NCBI GenBank assembly: GCA_025602915.1
Contig: JAHLJZ010000045.1
Span: forward strand, 115,104-179,103
From: Paraphysoderma sedebokerense
Lineage: Eukaryota > Blastocladiomycota > Physodermatomycetes > Physodermatales > Physodermataceae
DNA length: 64,000 bases
Direction of reading: 5' to 3'
Shown piece after piece: positions 25,568-38,013 of the stretch. The notes beneath the pieces were generated by a model, which was given only the letters and a program-made list of their open reading frames with translations, was not told the DNA's origin and did no database searches. The position numbers were made by a program, and so were the translations under genes. How positions within the stretch are numbered: position 1 is the first letter of the stretch; every line of letters starts with the position of its first letter.

Positions 25568-27509
25568 TTATAGTGATACTTGCTCCACACTGCCATTGCA
25601 ATCATCTGTTTCAGATTCACTGGATGTCTCTTCATCTTCATCAGGTACCCATCCAATCATATCATCTATAGAGTCAATTCCAGCAACGTAATTTAACAGT
25701 TGTTCGTACACCACCCACGCCTCACTCAATAGAAGTGTGGGGAGTCTTGTTTCGGGGAAATTAACCCGCATGAAGTCATCACAAAGCCTCTTAAACCTCG
25801 GTGAGTGAACACGGAACAAAGTGATTTCATCATATATTTGAATTAAACTCTCAATAACATGCGGAGGGACAGGTATCTTCATGTCTTCTCCACTGAAGGA
25901 CTCGGGAAAATCATAAGCGTAACTTGGACTGCAACCACTAGGCAGTGCTGAGCGACGATCTTTGCGTTTGTATCTAACGATGAAGTAGAAATAGTAAGCT
26001 CTAACAGAGAAGTATATGTCAAGGGAATCAGCCACTTACCTATGATTTAATAATTCCTTGGCATCATCCAGTCGCTTCTGCACATTTGGCAGAAATACAT
26101 ACAAGAATACTTGTCTACAATATCTGATTAAGGAGAAAAAGTGAAATAGCTTACCTTTGGAGGGGATCAGAAGGTGAATAGATGCCAAGCTCTACTTTAG
26201 CGCTGAAGTCATCAATCAATGGCTGTAATGTATGGTGTAGTAATTGAATCCAACTGTCTCCGATTGCTTGATTTCGGATGCTTTCGACAAAACGGTGAGG
26301 CTTCATCTCCTTTACAAATGCTTCTACTTCTTTTTCATCTTCATTCTTATTATATAAGCCATGGGCGTACGTCCAAAGTATTCTCTGATATACGGCTGCC
26401 AAAGTGTTCTCCGTGCCGCAATCGGACATAGTCATTTGCGGGATGGCTGTTTAATAATTTAAATTAGTCAAAGAGTCAGTTGAAGTCATTCAATTCAGGC
26501 CAACGAATAGGCATCCATACCGCCGCGGGATTTTACCCAACGAAGATAGTACAGAGCGACATGTTCCGGTCTTTTGTTGGTCGAGAAGCACATCAGCCAG
26601 TTGATATTTTTGGAAAACACATCGATTCCTTGATGTATACCTGTGTCGTTGTTTTTTAGCCTTTTTCGTACAAATAAAAATAGCGTTCCAGAAAATCATA
26701 CCGATACCAAACTTTAGCAATTTATCATATCCATCGTAGATGCAACAATCATCACTTCCAAGTGAGAATACTGCGTGACTTCTGGGTCTATTCTTTCGCC
26801 GGTTCTGCAAAAGTGACTACGTTAAAAGAGCTGAGACTTTTGTTTCATTAATTATACATATCGCCTACCTTCATCCCCAGTGAATCGATCTCCTTCATCA
26901 ACCTTGCGATGTCATCCCTAACCAGGGGTTTAGAACTTGAAAGTTGACATTGTCCGAGAAGAAATTGTAATGGAAGTTTTACCTCTTAACGTATACTTTG
27001 TGCTTCAAAATAATTTGATCGTATATCGCTCGATAACCTCGATTTTGGGACCCATCAACGATTTCTTCTTTTATCCAATTCTTTATAGTTTCATCGTCCA
27101 ACTGATCTCGCCGTCTGAGTCCCCACGACTGTAACCTTCTCTCCAATGTCCGCTTACTACAGCAACGTATTTGAGTATTGAGATATGTACGAATCAACCA
27201 CTAACAAACGTAATCTTTACCTAATATATATATTCTCGTGCTTCTTAAGATATGCAACGACCTGATCGTAGGACAAGTGTCCCCGATAGAAATACTTCAA
27301 AATTATTGGCTTCAGGATTTCATCGGGAGCTTTAAGTACAAGACATTAGGAATTTTTGAAACCTAAGAAACAATAATTGGGAATTTTAGATACAAACGGA
27401 CAGGAGGATGCTGATTAGTGCGCAGCTTCTTCGGCGATCGCAAAGCTTCCTTTTCAATAGCTTCGTCCTCATAACCATAAATACTTTCTTCATCGGATGT
27501 GTCAGACAT
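25568..27509 (-). CDS. Integrase-core (rve_3-like) protein, probably domesticated
   Basis: Nine exons on the minus strand (27509-27398, 27329-27221, 27156-26983, 26917-26869, 26804-26702, 26640-26521, 26446-26155, 26123-26040, 25973-25568) give an uninterrupted 482-residue frame. An N-terminal helix-turn-helix segment (KRTLERRLQSWGLRRR) precedes an RNase H-fold integrase core: DGYDKLLKFGI carries the first Asp, GIDVFSKNINWL the next strand and SDCGTEN the second Asp. A SDPLQR...LPNVQKRLDD...HRR...SALPSG tail also matches the fungal/metazoan integrase-core family as I recall it. Where that family has NQRIEAWW with the catalytic Glu, this protein reads NQAIGDSW. Intactness, many introns, the missing Glu and no obvious terminal repeats suggest a host-recruited gene. 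The first splice junction is the least certain. Confidence 0.75.
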
Positions 27510-27955
27510 TGTTCAAAGTATAGATATTATCTGCTATGTTGTTTGGATGTGGAATGTGGGAAAAGATGTGTTGATAAAGGTTATTCATGCCGTCGGCGCA
27601 AGTTGGCGAGCAACCAAAACGCGAGAACGAAACAATATAAGCTGGCGGTTTCAATTTTCTCAAATATATGACACTTTGATGGTTAAGCGGGCACATTTGG
27701 TTTGCCATTTATGTTTAATAGTTTGATGCAAATAAATGCGATGGTTGGTCTTGTGTCAGCAGGCAATCCTGTGATAGATTATTGAATGGTTGTTTTTAGG
27801 TAGGGAAAGGACAAAGAATTAAATTAAGACTCAATTTATACAAAGATATCTCACAAGCAAAAGCCAAAAAAAGATTAATCAAAGTGAAAGCCGGTTCACT
27901 TGATCATTCAGATTTACGCCATTTATATAATAAATTAGAAATTCTGTATGAAAGT
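27510..27955. other. Intergenic
   Basis: Upstream of the integrase-derived gene and downstream of the bHLH gene. It is AT-rich, with no gene, terminal inverted repeat or target-site duplication that I can recognise. Confidence 0.5.
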
Positions 27956-29350
27956 TTATACTACATGATACATTCCCGCCGCTTGATTAACTGCCGAATT
28001 GACAGCAGACAAATTATTGTTAATATAGTCTTCTAAAGTTGCCTGATGGGTAGCCGGGGAACCTGTATAATCATTGATGCCTGTCATTCCTTGCATTTGA
28101 GTGTGAGCTTGATTTTGGTTTTGGCCAAAATTGTGGGCGTTCTGGTTAGAGAAGTCAGATTGATTTATGCTATATTGGGATAATGCTGCAAGATTGACGG
28201 CAGCTGATTGTGTGGATTGAAGTCCTAACTGTAAATTGGTAGGAGTAGTAGGGGGTGGGGTATGAATGGACAAGGATGGGAAATTGTCGGCGATAGAACT
28301 TGAGGGAGTGAATGCATTAGCCGGTGAATTCAAAGATGAAGAAGAATTGCTGTTGTTCTGAAGATTAGAGAGTGACAGAGATAACTGCAACGAAGTATCT
28401 GGCAGCGGGGCGCTCTGAGGACCGCGCATGACTGGAAGATCATTGATACGAAGGTTAGGGCGGGAACGACGACGGAATTGAGAATTAGTCGGTGAGGTGG
28501 TGGCAGGGCGGTTTGTGCCCGGAATAGCTGACTTGTATCGTTCGATAACTGGAGATGAGGCTAGTGATGAGGGGCCAGTGGGCTTGGGGGAATCTAATAA
28601 AGATTACGCAAGGTGAGTTTGTTTCAGAGGCTCCATGATGGCTTACGGAAGGAAAAAAATATGTACCCAAAATATCTCCGTTGTATATGCGTTGCACGAT
28701 TGGGCTTTCAATCGAGTTCGAACTGTCGTCACCAGTGGATCCGTCATGCTCGCTGAGATTCATATCATTATCATTTCCATTATTATCACGATCGGAGCCT
28801 GATGCTGTAGAGTGGGAATCATCTTTATCATCCCTGCTAAACTCATCTGCTTCAATCTGCAAATCGCTTTCATCAAAGACAATAGCCTCCAAGCCGAGTT
28901 GCTGTCGCAGTTGATTTACTTGGTCTCGTAAACTCTTTGTACTTTCGACAAGTTGGCTTAATTTTTGTTGCTTCTTCTGAATTTCATTCTTAGAGTTGGA
29001 TACATAATCGATGGTCTTGTCAATTATGACAACCCGTGATAATTTTGTGGTGTCTTTGATGTTGGGTAGTGAGCGAGCCAATTCGTCAAATTTGTTTGAT
29101 AGGCATTCACGCCTACAATTCGAACTTGTTAATTTTCATCTATTGTAAGGAAGCCTGAATAGAGTACATACCTTTGCCTTTCCATTGCGTTGTGCAGCAA
29201 TCTTTTTTCTTCCATTGAAGTGCTTCGCTTTTTACCAGGCAATATACCAAAAGGGAATTGTCCCAGTAACTGCGCAGTGTTCGGGTCCATAAAATGGGAC
29301 TGGCCGAGAGGATTGAGCTGCGGTGACTGATAATGTAATCCGTTCATCAT
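27956..29350 (-). CDS. bHLH (leucine-zipper-like) transcription factor
   Basis: Minus-strand exons 29350-29172, 29112-28667 and 28593-27956 give 420 residues. The basic region (LLHNAMERQRRECLSNKF) contains the H-E-R triad expected to contact a CACGTG/CANNTG E-box. The helices are LARSLPNI and TKLSRVVIIDKTIDYV, followed by a heptad-like coiled coil (QKLSQLVESTKSLRDQVNQL), so the protein probably dimerises. The acidic Asp/Asn/Ser-rich middle and Gln/Asn-rich C-terminus look like activation or low-complexity regions. An intron splits the basic region after ERQ-R in a conserved-looking position. The start is set at MMNGLHYQ; the frame stays open upstream to 29542, so a longer N-terminus cannot be excluded. 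Targets are unknown. Confidence 0.85.
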
Positions 29351-30301
29351 TTTTCGAAATATGACTTGTGAAGATGTTGGAAAACGAGACTTAAATATAG
29401 TTCTGAGGAATACAGGACAGAAAAAATTATTTTCCGACGACAGATCTAACGTGGAAGGACGAGATGGGGGAATTTGCTGATCGACTTCAAATATATATCG
29501 AAATGGATTCCGACAAACCAAAAGTAATGGAGGCTTTCGCAAATTGACCTATCCGGCAGGGCTTGCTCGACAAAGAGTGCGACCGAGTTTATTATGTCCA
29601 AGTAATGAGCCCACAATGCCTAGGTTACGTGTCTCCGGCTTGGCCCATTTTCCGCTACTCTGAAAAGTTAATGTTCCAGCATTACCAAGCCCGGTCGGCA
29701 TGGTTACATAAAAGTGTATACAATAATCACAGTCCTCATGAATCCACCAATATTTCATGGCTCAGGGAAAGCTTAACCGGTGATTATAGTATTTCGCTCT
29801 GTATTATATAATGCCTCAATGAAATTGTGCAATTCGATGCGTATTTATTTTTGAAACAATGCTGTGCTCCCTGGCACAAATTCCAGTTCTAATGACTTGT
29901 TCGGCTTGTCGAGCTATTTTTGTAAATCCATTACTAAGGTGTCATGAACTGGGTATTCAGCAAAGTTTAGAGGGCTTTCATTTCGGGCCAATACTTTGCT
30001 GGTAGAGATTGATATTGTCTAACAACACAAAATTTACAGATTAATTGAGGGAGCGCAAAGAAAACTATTTAGTTCCCTTGCCATTTGTTTTAGCGTTGAA
30101 ACAGATTTGGTGTGTCGATGCGGGCATTAATTATCCGGGTGTTAAAACGACATATCACATCTTTCTTATTATTGTGAATGTTGGTTATCCGTTTTAGATC
30201 ATGATCAGAAATTGATAGCGTCAAAACTGAGGAAGATGAATATTTTGATGCTTATTTAAAAATCACAAGTCTCTGTCAACTTTCGGGTTGAATATAAATT
30301 T

Positions 30302-30353
30302 AAAGTACATAATACAAAATACAAAGTACAGAATACAAAATATAAAATCCAAG
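30302..30353 (+). repeat. AATACAAAAT-type low-complexity array
   Basis: Imperfect repetition of a roughly 9-10 bp ATACAAAAT/GTACAAAAT-like unit. Its position about 300 bp upstream of the DGAT1 start suggests promoter simple-sequence DNA rather than a mobile element. Confidence 0.6.
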
Positions 30354-30458
30354 ATCGAAAATGCCATGCGAGCTTGATGCCGGACAGCTCGAATTTCAAA
30401 CTCGGAGACAACCAATTTCAACGTGGCCGATTTCGCCCGTTTTGAAAAGCTTGCATCA

Positions 30459-30527
30459 TTCCCTCGTCTGGATATCAGAAGGAAATTTGTTCCCTCGTCT
30501 GGATATAGGAAGTAAATTTGTTCCCTC
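30459..30527 (+). repeat. 31-bp tandem duplication (two copies plus partial)
   Basis: Units 30459-30489 and 30490-30520 both start TTCCCTCGTCTGGATAT and end AAATTTG, differing at a few central bases. A third partial unit (TTCCCTC) follows. It sits 120-190 bp upstream of the DGAT1 ATG. Confidence 0.85.
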
Positions 30528-30645
30528 TCAATTCGCTACATTGTGCACAGCGCACACAAGTTATCCTCAAGTTGTCAAACGCTGTTGGCGGAGTCTAGAA
30601 TTTCAGCAAAGAACCCGGCATCAATATTAAAGTGGAATTGCAATC

Positions 30646-32856
30646 ATGGCGTCAACTACTGCAACTCCGAACAAAATCATTATCAGACGTAAATTGAAGA
30701 GTAAACCCAGCGAGGAAGGTCCTATCCCTTCGGAACCACAAGCACAGCAGCAACCCTCGATTCCTGAACCGCAATCTTTCCCTTTCCCGACGCACTTTTA
30801 CCCGGCCTACATTCCGATGCAAAATGGGCAGTACCCAACTCCTCCCCCCACATTACCCAGAGATACAAAGGCCAAATCAGCCTATCCCTCTGTTCTAGCT
30901 GCTTTTCCCGCCGGCTTCCCTTCACCACCAGTAACTGAAGATGATGGGACAGTGAGCGATAGTTATGCCACCAGGAGATCATCCAGAAAGAAAAAGATCG
31001 TGGTCGTTCATCACAATTCTGACGATGAAGATGGGTCCGATACCTCTGATGTCGAAATAGTAGTCAAGAGAAAGTCGAAACCGAAATCTAATCCTAAATT
31101 GTCAAATCCTTCCTCGCCGAAGCATTCCGCAAAAACTCCAGAACCGATATCTCAAACTCAGTTCGAAAAAGACTCGCAAGCAATTCATATATTACCGGCG
31201 CACAGAAAAATTTGCCCCTCGCCGTTAGCGAAAGAAGCACCGGAACAATCTTACAGGGGAATTATGAACCTCTCCATGCTGCTATTATTCATCACAAACC
31301 TCCGTATGATCGTAGAGAATTACAAAAAGTATGGCTTGCTAGTCAGCTTACCAAAAGGGACTTATGTGCCCACTGTAGATTATTATTGGTTGGCGTCTTG
31401 TTATGTCATGCTAGCTGGGGCTACTGTATTCTCGTTTTGCGTCGAAAAACATGCATCCACGGTTGGTAAAGGCTGGTATTGTAATGTCGAGAATAGCCTG
31501 CGAGGATGGTGGAAATTTAATCTGGGTATAATTGTTGTCGTACCTTCCCTAATCGTGTGGCACTTCATTTTCCATCCAAATGTGGGCGCACGTATGTATC
31601 ATTTGTTTCTATGTCTAATCGGTGCAGCGAACGACTGACTCTCTAACAATCGGCTGTCATTAGTTGTCCTGTTTGGTTCTATAACTCTATTTCTGAAACT
31701 TACTTCCTATCACCTTGTCAACGCTGAACTTCGCCATCATTACTACTACGAGTCTGATTACGTAACATCCTACACCGTCTCTTACCCGAATAACATCACC
31801 GTATCCAATCTTATCCATTTCATTGTTGCGCCAACCGTTTCGTACCAGCCATCATTCCCGTCTTTACCCCGCTTTCGACCCTTGCTTGCGTTGCAGTACT
31901 TATTCAAAACTATTCTTACCCTGTCTGTGATGTATATCATAATAGATCAATATGCTACACCTACTCTCCAAAACTCGCTCAAACTGACCACAGATAAAAC
32001 TGGTGCTTTTAAGTTGGATGCACTAGTACTAGTAGAAAGGATATTGAGGCTGAGCATCAGTGTTGTATATCTGTGGTTGTTGATGTTTTATTCGCTCTTC
32101 CACTGTTGGTTAAATTTCTTAGCTGAAATCACTTGCTTCGGGGATCGAGAATTTTATCTTCCTTGGTGGAATTGTAGTACTTTGGCAGGTTAGTCTCGAA
32201 GCAATTGCTTTCATAAATCCTAGAATAGCGTAGAGTATTTCATTGAACGACAACCTTTCATCTTAGGGTATTGGCGTCTCTGGAATCAGCCGATTCATAC
32301 TTGGCTTAAACGACACATTTATATTCCTTTGGTGACTGGAAAGCGATTACCTGATCCTCGTTCGTTCCCTGAAGATCCATCGCCTCCGAAAACCGCTAAA
32401 CGAGTATCAAAGTTCAATGCTGCAATCACAATTTTCTTCATTTCTGCTGTTTTCCACGTATGTTGCCTGTGTTTAGAAGGTTCTTCGGTTGCTCATACCT
32501 TAACTGAAAACAAACTATTTGCGGAAATTAGGAATTGCTTATCGGCATCCCAACGAAAATTCCAAAACTATATGCTTTCGGTGGCATGTTTCTACAAATT
32601 CCATTAATCATGTTGACTCAGTATATAGACAATTGGTACCGAAAGTACAAACCCAACGGAGACAACAACATCGGAAATATATTGTTTTGGTTTTCTTTCT
32701 GTATCGTCGGTCAACCGATGGCTGCATTTTTGTATTATAGAGAGTGGTACGTTTTTTATTCATAATTCAGAAGTACCACGTAACAAATGACATTAAAGTG
32801 GTCTTATTTTCCTTCGACGATCTAGGAACCTTCGAGAGTACGGACTTCCCGCTTAA
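30646..32856 (+). CDS. DGAT1: DGAT1-type acyl-CoA:diacylglycerol acyltransferase (MBOAT)
   Basis: Exons 30646-31591, 31664-32188, 32267-32457, 32532-32746 and 32826-32856 give 635 residues. It should make triacylglycerol from diacylglycerol and acyl-CoA in the ER membrane. Family motifs in order are NLSMLLLFITNLRMIVENYKKYG (first helix), APTVSYQPSFP, FYLPWWNCSTLAGYWRLWN, the MBOAT active-site His in SAVFHELLIG (across the intron at 32458-32531), GGMFLQIPL and FWFSFCIVGQPMAA. SOAT/ARE enzymes share the fold, but the YQPSYP-type motif and the FYxDWWN/GQPMA spacing favour DGAT1. The first 205 residues are Pro/Ser/Lys-rich and disordered, longer than usual. A short last exon adds only ten codons. 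Confidence 0.9.
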
Positions 32857-33332
32857 ATTTGTTCGCTATGGATAATTCTTCTTTAGATTTGAGAACATTT
32901 CGGATAGCAGTTTATAGTTTTAATGCACAAGTGATGGTTTAAGCGATTGAGGCTTCATATAATATGCGGAGGAAAAATCAACAGTAGGATTATACAAAAA
33001 CATTCTTCGGTTAATGTACCATTTCAATTGAATTACGGGTGAATCGAAATATTAATACAACGATAGAGATATTCTGGAAATCATTTGTGTGCATATTTCA
33101 TTCAGTAATTGTATCTGCACCTCCTTCTCCTAAATTCACGTCACAGAGTCTAAAGATGCTCCATCTATATAAAAAGATATGACTTATGAATTAAATTTTA
33201 TAACATGGTTTCCCTTCAATCGGGGAAGGTAGCAATTTTGACTCATAGTCCTTTCGTCTGTCCCTCACGTTGGCGCCAAGGTTTCTGCGAGGCGCTCCAG
33301 GACCCATACAGAATCCATTGATATCACAGCAA
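32857..33332. other. Intergenic
   Basis: Spacer between DGAT1 and the next plus-strand gene. No gene or RNA seen. The reading frame of the next gene is open back to 33270 but lacks an ATG there. Confidence 0.5.
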
Positions 33333-34458
33333 ATGAGCAAGAATTTATACCCGAAACAGAGCACTCCTGCCGAAACCTTATTTGATTCTGAAGCCGAAGC
33401 TGCTGTAGGTACGGTTTTATCGTTTCACAAATGGCTTCTTTTTATATGGTTAATTGGGTCGGCGGTTCGTTTTGCGGTTGCGACAAAACGATAAAACTGT
33501 GCTCTTATTTCAGTCTAAATATTCATTGCCAACTAAATTTCTTGAAACTTGTAGATGTTGAGGAAATCGAAGAAACAGTGATTCCTTATCAACGGAAACG
33601 GCGGAAGGTTTTACATTCGGAATCTAAATCGGAATCAAGCACGGCTGATAAAGATGCTTCGATACGGTTGAATCTGAATGTCAATGTCGAAACAGTTGAT
33701 GATAGTGTGATCGACTCTTCGAAATCGAATACACCGACTTCATCTGAACAGCAGAAAACGAAAGACGTACAGACGGAGGATACCGTTCGAAATCCAGAGT
33801 CGACAGTCATTCAAGAGAACGAAAAATGTAAAGTGAAAGAAGAAATAGAGGAAAAGAAGCAGGTTTCGTCTGAGTTGGATAAAATTAAAGAGAGGTTAAA
33901 GCTAAGAGGTTTGCAATATGTTTCAGTGGTTTCTTTGCTGTCATGATTCCCTTGGTCCTTCAAAATCTTCTGTATTCAAATTTTGAATTTTGATTGTGTT
34001 GATTTCACTTATCTAATGTAAATTCCATTTTTTAATCAACTCCCAAATCTTCAACTTTGTTTTTCAAATTGTTTTTCCTCAGCTGCGCAATCCTCATCTG
34101 GTTCTCTCCGCTCCTCCATCTCTTCTTCATCCACCATCTCAACATCAACCAAACTTCGACCTCCGCCGTCATCGTCATACAAAACTCAGAACACTCTTAA
34201 TGGAAAACCTAAATATAAAACACCAGTATTCATATCTCATCGGGTAGGCAGTGGAGTTAATCTCGACAAAGCAGTTCAAAGTATAGGCGAACATGGGAAG
34301 AGAATGATGGGGGTGGCAGTATGTATTTCGGATTATCTTGGAAGAGTACGTATCAGCGAGATGGAAAAGCTAATATAGAATTTCGTTTCCAGCGGCATCT
34401 GCATGAAAAGAAAGAAAGCGACGAACAGATGGAAGAACGGAGAAGAAGGAAGAAATGA
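33333..34458 (+). CDS. Unrecognised nuclear-type protein, charged and Ser-rich
   Basis: Exons 33333-33408, 33555-33908, 34083-34345 and 34393-34458 give 252 residues with consistent phases. I do not recognise the family. The N-terminus is followed by an acidic segment and a basic cluster (YQRKRRKVL) that could be a nuclear localisation signal. A Glu/Lys-rich helical stretch ends EELDKIKERLKLR-like, and a Ser/Thr tract precedes a compact conserved-looking segment (FISHRVGSGVNLDKAVQSIG). The C-terminus is highly charged (EERRRRKK). Introns 2-4 have good acceptors. The start is the first ATG in frame. The 305 bp after the stop, up to 34763, hold nothing recognisable. Confidence 0.6.
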
Positions 34459-34763
34459 GAAGGGAGTAAATCCAACATGTGATGGTTGCGTCTCTCATTT
34501 GCTTCGTTTGTAGAAGAAAATTATTCGAGCTTGTGTAAAGATACTAAATAGGGTTTTATACGATATTCTGATTAGAGAGCATCCCGATGCTTTATGTATA
34601 GCTTGGGCAGAACCGCGATGGAACGAAGCAAGGAAGCGATTTAGGGGGCAGTGAAGTGCGATTGAAATTGAGTACCCGATGATCGACCTTTGTGATAATT
34701 ATTTATTCTCTTTACATTACTATCAAATTTGTACCATAAATCGCTTTATTATAGTGTTGATGT

Positions 34764-36526
34764 TTAAGGTAGCTGATTATCGTATGTGACGTGATAAAAC
34801 TCCAGTTCAGTTAAATTGAAGCGTCTAGTTCCAGCAATCCCTTCTGATCCAACATACGTCCACTCATCCGCGGTTCCGTTGATATTTATTGGATCGTCAG
34901 TGAAAATATCCCACCCAAAACCATAATTTGGACCGTAACGATTCATATCGAAAATAGTCGATTCTGGATTTTTGGTGTTGAAAAATCTTGTTGTGTTGAT
35001 GGCTCCTGTTCTATTCTCGAGATTATTCAGCCAAGCGGATCCTGCCGGTGCAGGTCTATAAAAATCTACTGTCGGCCTTTGGAATGTCCACGGTGATAAT
35101 GTGAAAGCAACTGGGGTGTATGCCGTAAATATAACATTGAGTGTAGTTCGGAAAACCGCAAAATTTGGCGCAACATCATGACACATTGTATGAAAGGTTA
35201 TTGAAGACCATCCGTCTTTTGTTCCTCTATATTTCAATGTCAAATTTGCACCCGGAAGTAGAGTCGTTAGGGAGCTGTAATGACGCGACGAGAGAATTGT
35301 ACTGGCTGGCACGATCGTTGTATTTGTAGAGTCATATTGTAATAGAGTCTGCAGAGAAAGAAAAGTAAAGTATGACGTAATGTTGGGTACCAGGAATTCC
35401 AACATGGAACGGTACATAGGTAATCTTGTATGTAAGGTTCAGTTTGAAATGGGGTCGCCGGACGGCTGGCAGCAGGCCAAACGTTTTCGTTGAAAGTACA
35501 AAGTGACATGCGATTACCACAAACTCCGACTACGGCGTCGGACGAAGGACCTCCAGATGTAAAGACACATCGAAAAAAATCATCGATGCAAAAGAGTGAA
35601 AACCGGGTGACATCTTGCCAGCGGGAAGCCAAGTCGATCAACCATCGTTGCCATCTGGTATCATAAGGTTCGGTATATGCAGCAGTAGCGTCAGCGGTGT
35701 GAGGCCAGAATATGTTTTCGTATGTGCATATACTCATCTGATTACCACAAGTCTCGACAGCGACATCAATTGAAGGTCCACAGTATGCCGCGACACATTG
35801 TGCCATCATATTGCGACAGATTGGGAGGAAGACTGCAGAGTTCTGCCAGTTTCTAGCTGTACCATTGTTCAAAGAATATGCGGTTCGATATATTTGCAAT
35901 CTATCTTCCGGAAAAGGAACTTGCCAATAGAGGGAGCTGTCATTGCCAAGTGGCCACCTTCCTTGCCTTTTGGTACATACACTCATTGCATGGCCACAAA
36001 TGCCGACTGTTGCATCATGCCAATCCATACCATCTGAACAGCGTCTAAACTCTGATCTACAATCTGGCAAAAATTCAGATAAATCCTGCCATGGTGCGGA
36101 TGAGGCGGCAGTTGCTGACGAGTTTACGGCGTTCTGATAAGTATTCAATCTGGAGTTTGCATCGATGAGAGGAGATGCCGGTCGTAAGAAACTGGTTGAC
36201 CAAGGCCAACGTAGAGTATTCGACGATGTGCAAATAGCCATTTTGTTGCCACAGATTCCGACCGCGGCGTCATAATCGCCTGCGCTGACACCACTGGTAG
36301 ATGTTTCCACGCAAGTTCTGAAGAGCCGGATACAGTATGGGTGAAACCGCCTCAGGTCTTGCCATCTAGATTGACCCAATGTTGTCACCATCAGTGCCAA
36401 TATAACGATAATCAGAAGCAATCGTCTATTTCCATTGGGAGCGGATTTGTATTTAGCATATGGAAACCTATATGATACGAATCTGGCCATTGCATGGAGT
36501 GACGTTGGGTAGAATGTATAAACCAC
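34764..36526 (-). pseudogene. C-x6-C repeat surface protein, copy 1 (frameshifted)
   Basis: Two overlapping frames together encode one protein. The first (36526 down) has a membrane-anchor segment (RRLLLIIVILALMV, residues 35-48). Four Cys units follow, with cysteines at 65/72/92/99, 156/163/177/184, 237/244/260/267 and 313/320/336/343, that is C-x6-C-x(13-19)-C-x6-C. Each unit carries WQD-x2-x2-F before and GxCGNxM[SA]xC at the end. The frame shifts at 35431/35432, where one G present in the paralog at 44028-45713 (codon for Asp after EPY) is missing. The rest (from about 35417 to 34764) encodes the C-terminal domain in another frame. A 62-nt candidate intron, 35410-35349 with CTGCAG acceptor, would also restore the frame. 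A sequencing error is equally possible. The family is not recognised. Confidence 0.7.
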
Positions 36527-38013
36527 TGAAGATACTTGGGGCGTCGTCGCACAGTCAACCTTTAATATGGAGATCCCAAACGTTTGTTTATGATAGCTAG
36601 CGAAGACCTGAAGTGTTTCTGTCAGCCTGCCGATCCTGCCGGTCTACTTTCTTAAATCGTTTTTTCCTGGAAGGATAATTGAATACGATGTACATAATTA
36701 CCTGGCAGGTCCGTCAGAATATCTACAGCGGAATCTATATGAGGTCACTATTTGACGACAGGATATCCTTGAATATTACTAGGAGAGAGCCGAGAGGATC
36801 ACATAGCGGGACAGGGAGGATATCTGAGAATATATTGTGCCCCTAAATCGGTGTCCCCAATTTCGATGCATGCGCGATGCACATCCGAGTGGTGTCTCCC
36901 GCAGAACCTCGACAATTGACATCAAAGTCCGCGGAATGCTTATATAGATAATAGAACTGAGATCTTCGTTTGTTGTGATCAGCAGTGCTTCAGTTGAGTA
37001 GCTGGATTATATATACATAGGGTACGGACAGTTGAGAAATGATGCTTAATGAAAATGCATGTGAAAATACCATCACGAGGATAACTCTTGGGTTGGGGAT
37101 CACTGGGCAACCCTCGCTCTTATTCCTTCATCCCGTCATCCGTCACTACCTATACTGTACGGACCATGTTTGCAACGTCAAAGCTCCTTTTATATACGGA
37201 CTCAAAGGTAAAAAGTATTCATCAAGTTCAAGAACTTCAGAGTCCGGAGTCCTTATTCTGCCAGATCCATGGGACTTGCCCGACTATTCTCAACTTAATC
37301 TCGACATTGTTTGCGGTCGGTGCGCTTTCTCTAAATTCCAAAATCTAGATTCTTAATCCTCCTCTTATAGGTGGAACCGCGGCCGTGGGATAACGACGAC
37401 GCAACATCCTTGTGTGCCTACTTGCAGAATTTGCTTTGGAGAATATTCGCGTGATTTTCCTCTCTTGCTCTGCACTGATGGGATGCGAACTGCGAACGTG
37501 TTGAAATGCACATTTCTATATTGTAATTTCACGATGACAAATATCAAGCATTTGTTTTAACAGGATTATAGCTTGAAGAAATTATGAGTATACAAACGAT
37601 TATGATAGATTACGAATCGCAACATAACGTGCTTTGATGCAGATCATTGGATAATGTATCACAGTATATAAAAGTATGTGAATCATGCACAAATGAAAGG
37701 AACGCCCAGCCAGAAAGATATCAAGCAATTAATCGAGACGACAAGGCCAACCCCCCCGGGCCCTCTTCAAACATAAATCAACAATATAACAAATAATCAA
37801 AGTCATAGATGCCAGGTATTCATTTTCAATGCTTTAGTTTACTTGAGACTCACACATTAAAGTATGACGGTTAGTTAACTCCTAACTTAATTTTTCCCAT
37901 GAAGTCTTAAAACCTGTAAACTTTATATGAACCGCTACTGCATGATCGGGTGAGTTCAGGAAAAAGAAAGAAAATTCATGTTAGATACAACCGAACCACA
38001 TGTAGTTTAAGTT
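36527..38013. other. Intergenic, 1.5 kb
   Basis: Holds the promoter of the copy-1 repeat gene and the 3' flank of the acidic protein gene. A TATATATA string near 37006 precedes a 105-codon plus-strand ORF (37039-37356) that has a Met start but no recognisable motif. I leave it uncalled. No RNA gene seen. Confidence 0.45.

Larger units (their letters stand above)
29351..30645. other. Intergenic between divergent bHLH and DGAT1 genes
   Basis: About 1.3 kb that must hold both promoters. It contains an AT-rich decamer-like array and a 31-bp tandem duplication close to the DGAT1 start. The small ORFs here have no credible features. Confidence 0.5.

Noticed and set aside
25200-27960. Complete DNA transposon around the integrase-core gene
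   Set aside because: No terminal inverted repeats or target-site duplication could be identified by eye.
30361-30630. 89-codon ORF upstream of DGAT1
   Set aside because: It spans the 31-bp tandem repeat and promoter region and has no motif.
37039-37356. 105-codon ORF downstream of a TATATATA string
   Set aside because: No recognisable domain; a TATA-like run in AT-rich DNA is weak support.
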